Of a DNA stretch of 64,000 nucleotides, positions 8,753-18,052 are shown piece by piece. The notes under the pieces are model-generated. The model ran no database searches and was not told the origin of the DNA. It saw nothing but the letters and a program-made list of their open reading frames with translations. Made by a program: the position numbers and the translations under genes. Where the stretch lies: contig RXIY01000022.1 of NCBI GenBank assembly GCA_003963405.1, positions 62,001 through 126,000 of the forward strand. Reading direction: 5' to 3'. This stretch comes from Hyphomicrobiales bacterium. GTDB taxonomy: Bacteria; Pseudomonadota; Alphaproteobacteria; Rhizobiales; Beijerinckiaceae. Within the stretch, counting starts at the first letter, position 1. Each line of letters begins with the position of its first letter.

Positions 8753-9310
8753 TCAGCGCCCGAACACGCCGGTGATCGAGGCCTTGGCGAGCGCATTCTG
8801 ATTGATCGTGAAGCCGGCGATCGCCGTGCGGCCCTTGCCCGCGTCGCCGATCTTGTCGGTTTTCAGCGCATAGACGGTGATGACATAGCGATGCGGCTTG
8901 CCGGGCGGCGGGCACGGACCGCCGTAGGATCTGTCGCCGAAGTCATTTTCGAGATGATGCGCGCCGGGCGGCAGGTTCTTGCCGGAAGCGTCGCCGGCGC
9001 CCTGATTGAGTCTGCGCGCGTCCGGCGGAATATCCACGACGAGCCAGTGCCAGAAGCCCGCGCCGCCGGTCGGCGCGTCGGGATCGTGCATCAGCACGGC
9101 GAAGCTCTTCGTCCCTGCCGGCGGGTCGCTCCAGGTCAGTTCGGGAGAGAGATTGGCGCCCGTGCAGCCGAAGGAATCATAGACATGCTTCATGTCGATC
9201 TTCTGGCCGTCGGCGATGTCGGGGCTCCTGAGTTCGAAGGCCTGCGCGCCGGCGGCCTCGGCCGTCGCGAGCGTCATCATGGCGAAAAAGGATGTCAGGC
9301 TGCGATTCAT
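8753..9310 (-). CDS. YbhB/YbcL family Raf-kinase-inhibitor-like (PEBP) protein, exported
   Basis: Product of 185 residues with a signal peptide of roughly 22 residues (MNRSLTSFFAMMTLATAEAAGA). The PEBP ligand-pocket motifs are present: LMHDPDAPTG, then FWHWLVVDIP, and YGGPCPPPGKPHRY. Bacterial members bind small anionic ligands, but their physiological role is not established. It is divergent from cbiD with a gap of 100 bp. The ribosome site AAGGAGC precedes the ATG. Confidence 0.92.
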   Translation of the reverse strand: MNRSLTSFFAMMTLATAEAAGAQAFELRSPDIADGQKIDMKHVYDSFGCTGANLSPELTWSDPPAGTKSFAVLMHDPDAPTGGAGFWHWLVVDIPPDARRLNQGAGDASGKNLPPGAHHLENDFGDRSYGGPCPPPGKPHRYVITVYALKTDKIGDAGKGRTAIAGFTINQNALAKASITGVFGR

Positions 9311-9410
9311 GGGCCAAGCTCCTTCCTAGAAACGGGCGACCCTTTTAGCGGATCGCCGGCCCGGTGTCGCCGGGATGTCGCGGGGCGCGGGGACTTGCTA
9401 CACATGGCGC

Positions 9411-10526
9411 ATGACGGACGCGCCAAAAGATCGCTCCTTGCGCCGGGGCTGGACGACCGGCGCCTGCGCCACCGCCGCGACCCGCGCCGCCTTCGAGGCG
9501 CTGGTGACGGGCGCGCCGCCCCCCGATCCGGTTGAGATCGCGCTGCCCTCGGGCCGGCGCGTCGCCTTTGCGCTCGCCGAATTTGCGCGCGGACCCGATT
9601 TCGCGCGCGCGGGCGTGGTGAAGGACGCGGGCGACGATCCGGACGTGACCCATGGCGCCCTCGTGCGCGCCACGGTCCGCCGCGCCGCGCCGGGGACGGG
9701 CGTGTCCTTCCTCGCGGGGGAGGGCGTCGGCACGGTGACGCGGCCCGGCCTGCCGCTGGGGCCGGGCGAGCCCGCGATCAATCCCGTGCCGCGGCGCATG
9801 ATGGCCGAGGCGATCGCGGAAGCCGCACAAAAGCTCGGCGTCGAAGCCGACGCGAAGATCGAGATTTCGATTCCCCACGGCGCGGAGATGGCGAAGCATA
9901 CGCTCAACGGGCGCCTCGGCATCGTCGGCGGCCTCTCCATCCTCGGCACGACCGGCGTCGTCACGCCTTTTTCCTGCGCCGCCTGGATCGACAGCATTCA
10001 TCGGGGCGTCGATGTGGCGCGCGCGAGCGGGCTCGTCCATCTCGCGGCGACGACGGGCTCGACCTCGGAGGCCGCCGTGCAGAAGCTCTACGGTCTGCCC
10101 GACGCCGCGCTGATCGAAATGGGGGATTTCGTCGGCGGCTTTCTGAAATATCTGCGCACGCATCCTGTCGCGCGGGTCACGATCGGCGGCGGCTTCGCCA
10201 AGATGGCGAAGCTCGCGCAGGGCAGGCTCGATCTGCATTCGGGCCGCTCCACGCTCGATCTTGCGGAACTGGCGGAGACCGCGCGCGCGGCGGGCGCCGA
10301 TGGAGAGACGCAGGCGCGCATCCGCCACGCCAATAGCGCGCTCGACGCGCTGCTGATCGCCCGCGCCGAAGGCGTCGATCTCGCGGCCCCGGTGGCGCGC
10401 TCCGCCTTCGCCACCGCGGCGCGCGCGCTCGGCGCCGCCTGCGAGAGCGAGCTTCAGATCATGGTCTTCGACCGGGAGGGCGGCCTCCTGGCGCAGACGC
10501 CTTTCAAGAGGGCCTGCGATGCCTGA
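9411..10526 (+). CDS. cbiD: Cobalt-precorrin-5B C1-methyltransferase
   Basis: Product of 371 residues from ATG 9411 (MTDAPKDRSLRRG); the frame is open to 9375 but the extra residues are not family-like. CbiD methylates C-1 of cobalt-precorrin-5B using S-adenosylmethionine during corrin ring synthesis. The glycine-rich N-terminal RRGWTTGACATAA and the later TTGSTSE and GDFVGGFLKYLRTHP blocks fit CbiD. CbiD belongs to the early-cobalt (anaerobic) route but is widely found in aerobes that lack CobF. Its end overlaps the start of cobU by 8 bp, indicating translational coupling. Confidence 0.93.
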   Translation: MTDAPKDRSLRRGWTTGACATAATRAAFEALVTGAPPPDPVEIALPSGRRVAFALAEFARGPDFARAGVVKDAGDDPDVTHGALVRATVRRAAPGTGVSFLAGEGVGTVTRPGLPLGPGEPAINPVPRRMMAEAIAEAAQKLGVEADAKIEISIPHGAEMAKHTLNGRLGIVGGLSILGTTGVVTPFSCAAWIDSIHRGVDVARASGLVHLAATTGSTSEAAVQKLYGLPDAALIEMGDFVGGFLKYLRTHPVARVTIGGGFAKMAKLAQGRLDLHSGRSTLDLAELAETARAAGADGETQARIRHANSALDALLIARAEGVDLAAPVARSAFATAARALGAACESELQIMVFDREGGLLAQTPFKRACDA

Positions 10527-11052
10527 GCCGAGAGGGGAAGCCGAAAACCCCCGCCTGACGTTCATTCTGGGCGGCGCGCGTTCGGGAAAGAGCGCCTATG
10601 CCGAAGGGCTGATCATGGCGCATCCGGGGCCGTGGTTCTACATCGCCACGGCGGAGGCGTTCGACGACGAGATGCGGGCGCGCATCGGCGCCCATCGCGC
10701 GCGGCGCGGCGGCGACTGGCGCACCATCGAGGCGCCGCAGGAGCTGCCGGCGGCGATCGTGGCGGCGCCGGCCGAGTCGCCGCTCATGGTCGATTGCCTG
10801 GCGATCTGGCTCTCCAACAGAATGTTCGCGGAAGCCGATCTCGCGGCCGACCGCGCCGCGCTGGCCGCCGCGCTGCTGGCCCGCCGTGCGCCGACGGTGG
10901 TCGTCTCGCCGGAGGTGGGTCTCTCGATCGTTCCCGAAAACGCGCTCGCCCGCGCCTTCCGCGACGCCGCCGGGCTGCTGCATCAGGAGGTGGCGCGCAT
11001 CGCGGCGCATGTCGCGCTCGTGGTGGCGGGCTATCCGGTGAAGGTGAAGTAG
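10519..11052 (+). CDS. cobU: Bifunctional adenosylcobinamide kinase/adenosylcobinamide-phosphate guanylyltransferase
   Basis: Product of 177 residues, also called CobP in Rhizobium-type naming. It phosphorylates adenosylcobinamide and transfers GMP to it in nucleotide loop assembly. The P-loop GGARSGKS is at 18-25, a GAHRARRG segment carries the expected guanylylated histidine, and VDCLAIWLSN and VSPEVGLSIVPEN match conserved blocks (the last usually reads VSNEVG). It overlaps cbiD by 8 bp. The convergent metY gene follows. Confidence 0.95.
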   Translation: MPEPRGEAENPRLTFILGGARSGKSAYAEGLIMAHPGPWFYIATAEAFDDEMRARIGAHRARRGGDWRTIEAPQELPAAIVAAPAESPLMVDCLAIWLSNRMFAEADLAADRAALAAALLARRAPTVVVSPEVGLSIVPENALARAFRDAAGLLHQEVARIAAHVALVVAGYPVKVK

Positions 11053-11104
11053 GGCCTTTTTTCACTCCCCCTTGCGGCGTGGGCGGTTCTCGGTTTGGGC
11101 GCGT

Positions 11105-12403
11105 TTACGCCCCCGCCGCCTTCAGCCCCCGCTCCAGATCGGCGAGAATGTCGTCGATATGTTCGAGGCCAATTGAGAGGCGCACATAGCCGGGCGTCAC
11201 GCCGCTGGCGAGCTGCGCCTCTTCGCCGAGCTGGGAATGCGTCGTCGTCGCCGGATGGATGGCGAGGCTGCGCGCGTCGCCGATATTGGCGACGTGGTAG
11301 AACATCTCCAGCGCGTCGATGAAGCGGCGGCCGGCCTCCAGTCCCCCTTTGAGCTCGAAGCCGATCAAGGCGCCATAGCCGCCCTTGAGATAGGCGTCGG
11401 CGCGCCGGCGGGCTTCCCCGCTCTGCTGCGAGGGATGGATGACCCGCGTCACTTCGCTGCGCTTCGCCAGGAAATCCGCGACCTTCTGCGCATTCTGCAC
11501 ATGGCGCTCCATGCGCAGCGTCACCGTCTCGATTCCCTGCAGGGTGAGGAAGGCGTTGAAGGGCGAGGGCGCGGCGCCGAGATCGCGCAGAAGCGTCGTG
11601 CGCGCCTTGATGATATAGGCGACGGGTCCGAGCGGCTTGACCGCCTCGACCCACACCGCGCCGTGATAGCTCGGATCGGGCGTATTCAGCGCCGGCTGGC
11701 GGGCGGGGAATTTCTCCCAGTCGAAATTGCCGCCGTCGATGATCGCGCCGCCGATCGAGGTGCCGTGGCCGCCGAGATATTTCGTCGTCGAATAGACGAC
11801 GATGGCCGCGCCGTGATCGAGCGGGCGGGCGATGATCGGCGCCGCCGTATTGTCGACGATCAGCGGAATGCCGTATTCGCGGCCGATCGCCGCGACTTCG
11901 GCGATGGGAAAGACGGTGAGCTTGGGATTGGGGAGCGTCTCCGCATAATAGGCGCGCGTGCGGTCGTCCGTCGCACGGCGGAAGTTCTCCGGGTCCGCCG
12001 GATCGACGAAGCGCACCTCGATTCCCTGATCCTTCAGCGTATTGGCGAAGAGATTCCAGGTACCGCCGTAAAGATCGGTCGAGGAGACGACATTGTCGCC
12101 GACGCGCGCAAGGTTTTGCAGGGAGAAGGCCGAGGCCGCCTGTCCCGAGGACAGCGCCAGCGCCGCGACGCCGCCTTCGAGCGCGGCGAGCCGCGCCTCG
12201 AGCACGCCCGTCGTTGGGTTGCCGATGCGCGTGTAGATGTGGCCGAGCTCCTTCAGCGCGAAGAGATTGGCGGCGTGCTCCGTGTCGCGAAACTGATAGG
12301 ACGTGGTCTGGAATATCGGCACGGCGACGGCGCCGGTCGCCTCGTCGGCGCGCCACCCAGCGTGCAGCGCAATCGTTTCCGCATGTTTCGAGTCGTGAGC
12401 CAT
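11105..12403 (-). CDS. metY: O-acetylhomoserine (thiol)-lyase/aminocarboxypropyltransferase
   Basis: Product of 432 residues. ATG 12403 (MAHDSKHAETIALHAGW) is preceded by GGGAGGA at the right distance; the extension to 12427 is not needed. It is a PLP enzyme of the Cys/Met metabolism family that makes homocysteine from O-acetylhomoserine and sulfide. The PLP lysine is Lys208 in YSTTKYLGGHGTSIGG, and YTRIGNPTTGVLE is the usual N-terminal block. I looked for a SAM-II riboswitch in the 100-base leader and did not find one. Confidence 0.93.
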   Translation of the reverse strand: MAHDSKHAETIALHAGWRADEATGAVAVPIFQTTSYQFRDTEHAANLFALKELGHIYTRIGNPTTGVLEARLAALEGGVAALALSSGQAASAFSLQNLARVGDNVVSSTDLYGGTWNLFANTLKDQGIEVRFVDPADPENFRRATDDRTRAYYAETLPNPKLTVFPIAEVAAIGREYGIPLIVDNTAAPIIARPLDHGAAIVVYSTTKYLGGHGTSIGGAIIDGGNFDWEKFPARQPALNTPDPSYHGAVWVEAVKPLGPVAYIIKARTTLLRDLGAAPSPFNAFLTLQGIETVTLRMERHVQNAQKVADFLAKRSEVTRVIHPSQQSGEARRRADAYLKGGYGALIGFELKGGLEAGRRFIDALEMFYHVANIGDARSLAIHPATTTHSQLGEEAQLASGVTPGYVRLSIGLEHIDDILADLERGLKAAGA

Positions 12404-12542
12404 GGCCAATCCTCCCGCTACAGGCAACTAAACGAAAAGCCGGCGCGAGGCGATATTTTCTTGCCGGCGCGACGGCCCCGCCCATCTAGCCGTTGGGGGC
12501 TTACCCGGCCCGCCGCCAAGGCGGCGGTCAGGAGCGAGAACC

Positions 12543-12986
12543 ATGAAGAAAATTCTCGTGATCTCTGCTTTTCTGTCGGCAGGGGCCGTTGCGCCCGCGT
12601 GGGCGCTCGATCAGGGAGATCCCAATCCGCCGACCTTCGACGGGGGCCAGCCGGTCATGCCCAAGGAGGCGCAGCAGGGGCCCGGACTCCGCCAGGCCGA
12701 GGCCCGCGAGAGCGCCCCCGTCGAGGCGTCGGGCGTGATCCCCAAATCGACGATGACGCCCTCGCCCGGCGAAACCTCCGGGCCGGCGGTCGGCACGCAT
12801 GTCGATCCGCCGACGGTGGTGCAGAAAGAAAATCCCGCCGCCCAGATGCAGGCGTCGCCCACGGGCCTCGCCGGGCCGAGTGGCACCGCCGCCGGCTCGC
12901 CCGGCATCGAGGGCAAGGCCGGCACGCAGGCGGGCAAGGAATGGCTGCCGCCGGAAGAGCTTCGCGGCAGGAAGCCTAGCAGCTGA
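12543..12986 (+). CDS. Secreted Pro/Gly-rich protein of unknown function
   Basis: Product of 147 residues with a clear signal peptide (MKKILVISAFLSAGAVAPAW, then A). The ribosome site CAGGAG is 9 bases ahead of ATG. The mature protein is low in hydrophobic residues and rich in Pro, Gly, Ala and Glu, with no long helix-forming segment, so it is probably disordered. It has no cysteine. The last 11 bases overlap the 3' end of the oligopeptidase gene on the other strand. I do not recognise a domain. Confidence 0.7.
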   Translation: MKKILVISAFLSAGAVAPAWALDQGDPNPPTFDGGQPVMPKEAQQGPGLRQAEARESAPVEASGVIPKSTMTPSPGETSGPAVGTHVDPPTVVQKENPAAQMQASPTGLAGPSGTAAGSPGIEGKAGTQAGKEWLPPEELRGRKPSS

Positions 12987-15102
12987 GACGCGCCGCGCAG
13001 GCGAGCGCGAAGGCGTATTCCAATCCGGTGTCCTCCAGCGCCTCGAAACGTCCCGAGGCGCCGGAGTGGCCGGCCCCCATATGGGTGTGGAGCAGCACGG
13101 GCCCGCCGCCGGTCATGGTGGCCCGCAGCTTCGCGACCCATTTGAGCGGCTCCCAATAGGTCACGCGCGGGTCCGTGACGCCCGCGATCGACAGGATGGC
13201 CGGGTATCTCTGGGCGCGGATATTGTCATAGGGCGAATAGGACGCCAGACGGTCGTAGACCTTTTCGTCTTCGAGCGGATTGCCCCATTCGAGCCATTCC
13301 GGCGGCGTCAGGGGCAGATCGTCCCGCATCATCGTGTGAAGGACATCGACGAAGGGAACGCCGGCGATGATCCCGGCGAAAAGCTCGGGCGCCGCATTGG
13401 CGGCGACGCCCATCAGCAGGCCGCCGGCCGAGGCGCCCTGCGCCACGATCGCGCCGGCGCGCGTATATCCCGTCGCGACGAGATGGCGCGCCACGGTCAT
13501 GAAGTCCGAAAAGGTGTGCGGCTTTCTGTCGAGCTTGCCGTCCTCGTACCAGCGCCAGCCCTTGTCGGTTCCGCCCCGCACATGGGCCAGCGCATAGACG
13601 AAGCCGCGATCCACGAGCGACAGCGCGTCCTCGTTGAAACTCGCGCCGAGTGAATGGCCATAGGCGCCGTAGCCATAGAGCAGGAGCGGCGCGCCGCCCC
13701 GGCCCGGCTCGAAATCCGCGCGATGCAGCAGCGTGACGGGAATTGTCTCGCCATCCGCGGCCGGCGCGAAAAGCCGGCGCGTAATATAATTTTTTGGATC
13801 GTGTCCGGAAGGAATTTCCTGCCGCTTGCGCAGCACGCGCTCGCGCGTCCGCATGTCGTAGTCGAAGGTTTCGTCCGGCGTCGTCATGGAGGAATAGGTG
13901 AAGCGCAGCCTGTCCGTGTCGAATTCGAGGCCGGGATCGAGGCCGAGCGCGTAAGCCTCTTCCTCGAAGGCGATGGCGTGCTCCTCGCCGCTCGTCAGAT
14001 CGCGCACCATGATGCGCGGGAGCGAATTCTCGCGCGTCATCCAGACGAGCCAGTTTCGATAGACCGTGAAGGAGACGATCATCGCGCCGTCGAGATAGGG
14101 CGCGACATCGCGCCAGTTGGCGCGCTGCGGCGCATCGAGCGGCGCGGCCGAGATGCGAAAATCCTCGGCCCCGTCCGCATTGTTGAGGATGTAGACGAGA
14201 TCGCCGTGCGGCTCGACGTCGTAGCGCAGTCCCGGTTCCCGCGCGGCGACGCGCCGGGGCGGCGCCTCGGCGTCGGCGAGATCGACGAGCCAGCATTCAG
14301 AGGCGTCGTGCCCCCGAATGGCGATGACGGCGAAACGCCGGCAACGGCTTTCCTCGATGCCGATGAACCACGCGCCGTCGGGCTCCTCCAGAATCAGGCG
14401 ATCCGTCGCCGGGTCGGCGCCGACCTCGTGACGAAAGACCTGCGCCGTGCGATGGTTCTCGTCGACGCGCACGTAATAGAAGGCCCTCGAGTCGGCGCTC
14501 CAGACGATGGAGCCTTCCGTATCGGTCACCACGTCGTCGCGGTCCCGCCCATCCGCGAGCGCGCGGGTGCGAATGGCGTAAAGCTCCGATCCGGCGGCGT
14601 CGACGCTCCAGGCGAGCTGCGCGTGATCGGGCGAATGGGCGGTCTCGCCAATGTCGAAGAAGTCGTGGCCCCTGGCGAGCGCCTCGCCGTCGAGCAGGAT
14701 GGTCTCTTCCCCGCCGTCGCGCGGCGTGCGGCAGGCGATGGGGTGCTCCGCGCCTTCGCGGAAGCGCCCGTAATAGGCGAAGGGACCATCGGGATCGGGA
14801 ACGTCGGCGTCGTCCTCCTTGATGCGCCCGCGCATTTCGGCCACGAGGGTCTTGCGCAGCTCGGCGAGCGGCGCGACGGCTTGCGCGCAATAGGCGTTCT
14901 CCGCCTCGATCAGCGTCGCAATGTCCCGAGGAAGCTTTTTCGGGTCGCGCAGCACCTCGCGCCAGTTCTCGGCCGCAAGCCACGCGTAAGGATCGTCGAG
15001 GACGCGCCCATGCGTGGTCATGCGAAAGGCGCGCCGCTCCGCCACGGGGGGCGTCGCGCTCAGATCGAATGTCGCGTCGTCGATCTTTCGTGGCTCAGCC
15101 AT
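12976..15102 (-). CDS. ptrB: Oligopeptidase B (S9A prolyl oligopeptidase family)
   Basis: Product of 708 residues: an N-terminal beta-propeller (roughly 80-420) and a C-terminal alpha/beta-hydrolase. The catalytic triad is visible as GASAGG (Ser558), GVTDPRVTYWEP (Asp644) and GAGHSG (His679). The propeller end and active-site neighbourhood (HVRGGTDKGWRWYEDGK) match oligopeptidase B, which cleaves short peptides after basic residues. There is no signal peptide, so it should be cytoplasmic. It is a single gene, convergent with and overlapping the secreted protein gene at 12543 by 11 bp. Confidence 0.92.
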   Translation of the reverse strand: MAEPRKIDDATFDLSATPPVAERRAFRMTTHGRVLDDPYAWLAAENWREVLRDPKKLPRDIATLIEAENAYCAQAVAPLAELRKTLVAEMRGRIKEDDADVPDPDGPFAYYGRFREGAEHPIACRTPRDGGEETILLDGEALARGHDFFDIGETAHSPDHAQLAWSVDAAGSELYAIRTRALADGRDRDDVVTDTEGSIVWSADSRAFYYVRVDENHRTAQVFRHEVGADPATDRLILEEPDGAWFIGIEESRCRRFAVIAIRGHDASECWLVDLADAEAPPRRVAAREPGLRYDVEPHGDLVYILNNADGAEDFRISAAPLDAPQRANWRDVAPYLDGAMIVSFTVYRNWLVWMTRENSLPRIMVRDLTSGEEHAIAFEEEAYALGLDPGLEFDTDRLRFTYSSMTTPDETFDYDMRTRERVLRKRQEIPSGHDPKNYITRRLFAPAADGETIPVTLLHRADFEPGRGGAPLLLYGYGAYGHSLGASFNEDALSLVDRGFVYALAHVRGGTDKGWRWYEDGKLDRKPHTFSDFMTVARHLVATGYTRAGAIVAQGASAGGLLMGVAANAAPELFAGIIAGVPFVDVLHTMMRDDLPLTPPEWLEWGNPLEDEKVYDRLASYSPYDNIRAQRYPAILSIAGVTDPRVTYWEPLKWVAKLRATMTGGGPVLLHTHMGAGHSGASGRFEALEDTGLEYAFALACAARLSC

Positions 15103-15572
15103 TCTCTTTCCCGCCTGTCCTGCCGCCCGGAGGCTCGCGGGGCGCCTGCGAAAAGGGGCGACGCGCGCAAGCCTTTCTCAATATTTTCGTCGTTAGCCTT
15201 ACCACCCGGGGCCTCGGATTTTCGAGCGGAAACCAAAATGAGCTTCCTCCATCCCCATGTGCGCGCGGGCCGGCCACGCCGTCTACACGGCAAGGGCCTT
15301 ATCTTGTATCTTATTGAAAGAAAAGGCGCTGCGCCAGGGCTCCTGTTGGCGCGGCTGCTCCTCTCGGCCCTTGCGGGCGTCCTCGCCATCCACTTCTGGA
15401 GAAATCACCGGGGCTGAAATCCTCGCTGTTCCCTGCCGCTTCGGGCGCAGGAGGCGACCGAGACAAGTTCTTAAAAATGTCATAACGTCCGCCTTGGCCG
15501 CGTTCTTGAGTAGCGTTTGGCCAGGGAGAGTCCGAAGCCGCGCGGCCGGCTTCTAAAAACAAAAGAGACGTT
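15103..15572. other. 470-bp gap between ptrB and the psiF-like gene
   Basis: The gap should hold the divergent promoters of ptrB and the psiF-like gene. The only candidate gene is the weak small frame at 15238-15417, listed separately. An antisense frame (15311-15769) overlaps the psiF-like gene and reads unlike a protein. No hairpin followed by a T run is evident. Confidence 0.5.
15238..15417 (+). CDS. Possible small membrane protein, 59 residues (weak)
   Basis: ATG 15238 begins a basic N-terminus (MSFLHPHVRAGRPRRLHGKG) followed by one good hydrophobic segment (GLLLARLLLSALAGVLAIHF) and a short basic tail. A single-span small protein is possible. The ribosome site (GAGCGGAAACC) is weak, and the frame is open far upstream on the antisense strand of ptrB, so chance is not excluded. 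Confidence 0.25.
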   Translation: MSFLHPHVRAGRPRRLHGKGLILYLIERKGAAPGLLLARLLLSALAGVLAIHFWRNHRG

Positions 15573-15857
15573 ATGTACAAGAGCACCAAGTTCATTTGCG
15601 CGGCTGGCGCATTCGCTGCGTTGTTCGTCGGATCGTCCGCTTTTGCGGAAACCGCCTGGAAGCCGCCGGCGGAGATCGCCCCCAAGGCCGCCGAGGCCGG
15701 CGCCGCATCCACGGACGCCCCGGCCGCCACCCCCGCCGCCGCGACCTCACAGGCTTCGCCTGCGGACAAGGAAAAGGCCTGCGCCGATCAGGCCAAGGAA
15801 AAGGGCCTGAAGGGCAAGGCGAAGAAGCAGTTCAAGGCCGAGTGCTTGAAATCCTGA
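15573..15857 (+). CDS. PsiF-repeat-like small secreted protein
   Basis: Product of 94 residues. The signal peptide (1-25, ending SSAFA) is followed by an Ala/Pro-rich spacer and one C-terminal PsiF-type repeat, CADQAKEKGLKGKAKKQF, closing with ECLKS. The two cysteines (70 and 91) are in the expected spacing. Enterobacterial PsiF is phosphate-starvation inducible and has two such repeats; this one has a single copy. Its function is unknown. A bidirectional terminator at 15932 separates it from the convergent polyprenyl synthase gene. Confidence 0.82.
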   Translation: MYKSTKFICAAGAFAALFVGSSAFAETAWKPPAEIAPKAAEAGAASTDAPAATPAAATSQASPADKEKACADQAKEKGLKGKAKKQFKAECLKS

Positions 15858-15931
15858 CGCGATGCGCTGGCCGCGACATTTGCGCGGCCGGCTGTCTTGT
15901 CTCGAACTCGCATCCGGGAAGGAAATGAAAG

Positions 15932-15962
15932 GGGCGGGCGCCGGCGCCCGCCCTTCGTTTTG
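15932..15962. terminator. Bidirectional terminator between psiF-like gene and polyprenyl synthase gene
   Basis: A perfect 22-bp palindrome (GGGCGGGCGCC and its complement, about 15932-15953) forms a 9-bp stem with a 4-nt loop. It is followed by TTCGTTTT and preceded by GAAATGAAA, so it can act on both strands. Confidence 0.75.
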
Positions 15963-15968
15963 CGCGGG

Positions 15969-16979
15969 CTAGTAAACCCGCTCGATGCAGAAGTCGACCA
16001 CCTCGAGGAGCGCGTCCTTCCAGGGCGATGCGGGGAAGATTTCCATCGCGTCGCGGGCAATCGCGCCGTAATGGGCCGCGCGTTCGATCGTGTCGTCGAG
16101 CGCCTTGTGTTTTTTCATGAGTCCGCAGGCGGTCTCGACGTCGCCGTCGTTGATCTCGCCCTTCTCGAGCGTGCGCCGCCAGAACTCGCGCTCCTTCTCG
16201 CTGCCGCGCCGGAAGGCGAGCACGACGGGGAGGGTGATCTTGCCCTCGCGGAAATCGTCGCCGACATTCTTGCCGAGCTTGGCGGAGGAGCCGCCGTAAT
16301 CCAGCGCGTCGTCGATGAGCTGGAAGGCGATGCCGAGATTCATGCCGTAGCTGCGCGCGGCTTCCTCGTCGACCCTGGGCTTGCCCGCGAGCATCACGCC
16401 GACCTCGGCGGCCGCCGCGAAGAGCTCGGCCGTCTTGCGGCGGATCACGCCCATATAGGCGTCTTCCGTCGTCGTGGTGTCCTTGGCGGCGTTGAGCTGG
16501 AGAATTTCGCCCTCGGCGATGACGGCCGCGGCCTGCGAGACCACGGTGAGCGGCGGCACCATGCCCGGCTCGACCATCATCTTGAAGGCGTGGCCGAGCA
16601 GGAAATCGCCGACGAGCACGCAGGTCTGGTTGCCCCAGAGCATCCGCGCCGCGATCTTGCCGCGCCGCATGCTGGACTCGTCCACGACGTCGTCGTGGAG
16701 AAGCGTCGCCGTATGCATGAATTCGATGCCGGCGGCGAATTTGAGATGGCCGTCGCCCTTGTAGCCGCACATGCCCGCCGTCGCGAGCACGAGCATCGGG
16801 CGCAGGCGTTTGCCGCCGGCGGAAATCAGATGGTTGGCGACCTCCGGGATCGTCGTGACGTCGGAGCCCGTTCGCTGGATGATGAGCTGATTGGTGCGCT
16901 CGAGGTCCGGGCGGATCAGGCTGAGCAGGCTGTCGAGGCCTGCGGCCTTTTTCTCTTCGAGCGGAATAACGATACCCAC
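15969..16979 (-). CDS. ispB: Long-chain polyprenyl diphosphate synthase (ubiquinone side chain)
   Basis: Product of 336 residues, typical for octaprenyl/decaprenyl diphosphate synthases. The first aspartate-rich motif DDVVD is at 96-100 (LLHDDVVDESSMRRG) and the second, DDALD, at 223-227 (FQLIDDALDYGG). The enzyme adds isopentenyl diphosphate units to make the prenyl tail of ubiquinone. Chain length cannot be read from the sequence. It is divergent from the methyltransferase gene at 17154 with 174 bp between them. Confidence 0.93.
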   Translation of the reverse strand: MGIVIPLEEKKAAGLDSLLSLIRPDLERTNQLIIQRTGSDVTTIPEVANHLISAGGKRLRPMLVLATAGMCGYKGDGHLKFAAGIEFMHTATLLHDDVVDESSMRRGKIAARMLWGNQTCVLVGDFLLGHAFKMMVEPGMVPPLTVVSQAAAVIAEGEILQLNAAKDTTTTEDAYMGVIRRKTAELFAAAAEVGVMLAGKPRVDEEAARSYGMNLGIAFQLIDDALDYGGSSAKLGKNVGDDFREGKITLPVVLAFRRGSEKEREFWRRTLEKGEINDGDVETACGLMKKHKALDDTIERAAHYGAIARDAMEIFPASPWKDALLEVVDFCIERVY

Positions 16980-17153
16980 GGACCCCCCTACGGCCTTACC
17001 TCAATAACGGCGGGGCAATTTAGGGCCTTGCGTCGCTACCGGCAAGTCGAGCCTTCGATTGATCCTTCCGCTACGAAAAATAATCTGCTTCTGAACCATC
17101 TTGCCGGGTTGCGCTTGCGGCGCGCGCGTCGGGCATGTGACTGTCGCAAAACA

Positions 17154-17837
17154 ATGAGCGACGGCGAAATCGACGGATTTCTCGAAGGACGGCTGCGACT
17201 GCGGCAGGGGCGGGGCCACCGCGCAGGCCATGACGCGGTCCTGCTCGCCTCCGTGACGCCTCCGGACGCCCGTGGTCTGATCCTCGACATCGGGGCCGGG
17301 GCCGGAGCCGTGGGGCTCATGGCCGCCCTGCACGCCCCCGCCGCCCAAGTCGGGCTGGTCGAGATCGATCGGCAGACCTGCGCGCTCGCGCGAGAGAACA
17401 TCGAACGCAACGGCCTTGCGGCGCGCGTGACGGCGCATGAGGCCGACGTCGCCTCTGCGGCGTCGCGCCGCGCAGCCGGGCTCGTCGACGAGCAGGCTGC
17501 GCTCATCCTCACCAATCCGCCGTTTCACGAACCGTCGCGCGTGCGTGTGACGCCGGACGCCGGCAAGGCCCGCGCCCATGTCGCCGCCGCGCCGCTCTCG
17601 GAATGGGTGCGCGGCGCGCTCGCGCTGCTCGCGCCGGGCGGGCGTTTTGCGATGATCCATCGCGCCGACGCGCTCGCCGATTGCCTCGCCGCCGTCGCCG
17701 GAAGGCTCGGCGGCGTTTCGGTTCTGCCGATCTACTCCCGCCCCGGCGCGCCTGCGACGCGCATCCTGCTACAGGGGACGAAGGGATCGAAAGCGCCGCT
17801 GGCGCTTCTGCCGCCGAAGGCAATCTGGGATCGATAG
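17154..17837 (+). CDS. TrmN6/YfiC-like tRNA1(Val) A37-N6 methyltransferase
   Basis: Product of 227 residues. ATG 17154 (MSDGEIDGFLEGRL) is the sensible start; the frame is open far upstream but antisense to ispB. The SAM-binding motif I is DIGAGAGAVG (45-54), and the adenine-N6 signature NPPFH is at 121-125. The QGRGHRAGHDAVLLA block near the N-terminus is typical of YfiC/TrmN6 proteins, which methylate A37 of valine tRNA1 in E. coli. The target here is inferred by family. Confidence 0.85.
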   Translation: MSDGEIDGFLEGRLRLRQGRGHRAGHDAVLLASVTPPDARGLILDIGAGAGAVGLMAALHAPAAQVGLVEIDRQTCALARENIERNGLAARVTAHEADVASAASRRAAGLVDEQAALILTNPPFHEPSRVRVTPDAGKARAHVAAAPLSEWVRGALALLAPGGRFAMIHRADALADCLAAVAGRLGGVSVLPIYSRPGAPATRILLQGTKGSKAPLALLPPKAIWDR

Positions 17838-18052
17838 CGTAAGATCATGATTGTAATAGTTTTATTGCTATAGCTTGTCTTTTCCGCCGAATCGAATAGC
17901 TTAGCTTGCGATGGAGGGCGCTGCTCCCGCCCGAATGCAGGCGCCGTCTCGCCGTCCGGCGGCGGAGAAAGGGGCTCCTCTCCCGTCGTTCGGCGCCTCA
18001 TCGGCTGGGCGGCGGGGTTTTTTGGAAGCATATGGTCGGTGAAAGCACAGCC

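Noticed and set aside
8657-9410. Cobalamin riboswitch before cbiB or cbiD
   Set aside because: The gaps are 96 and 100 bp, too short for the element, and no conserved B12-box was seen.
12404-12540. Possible SAM-II riboswitch upstream of metY
   Set aside because: I looked for the SAM-II core in the leader on the minus strand and saw only a 6-bp GCCGGC pair with a long loop. It does not match.
15311-15769. Minus-strand frame antisense to the PsiF-like gene
   Set aside because: It covers the signal peptide and repeat of a convincing plus-strand gene and has no ribosome site or motif.
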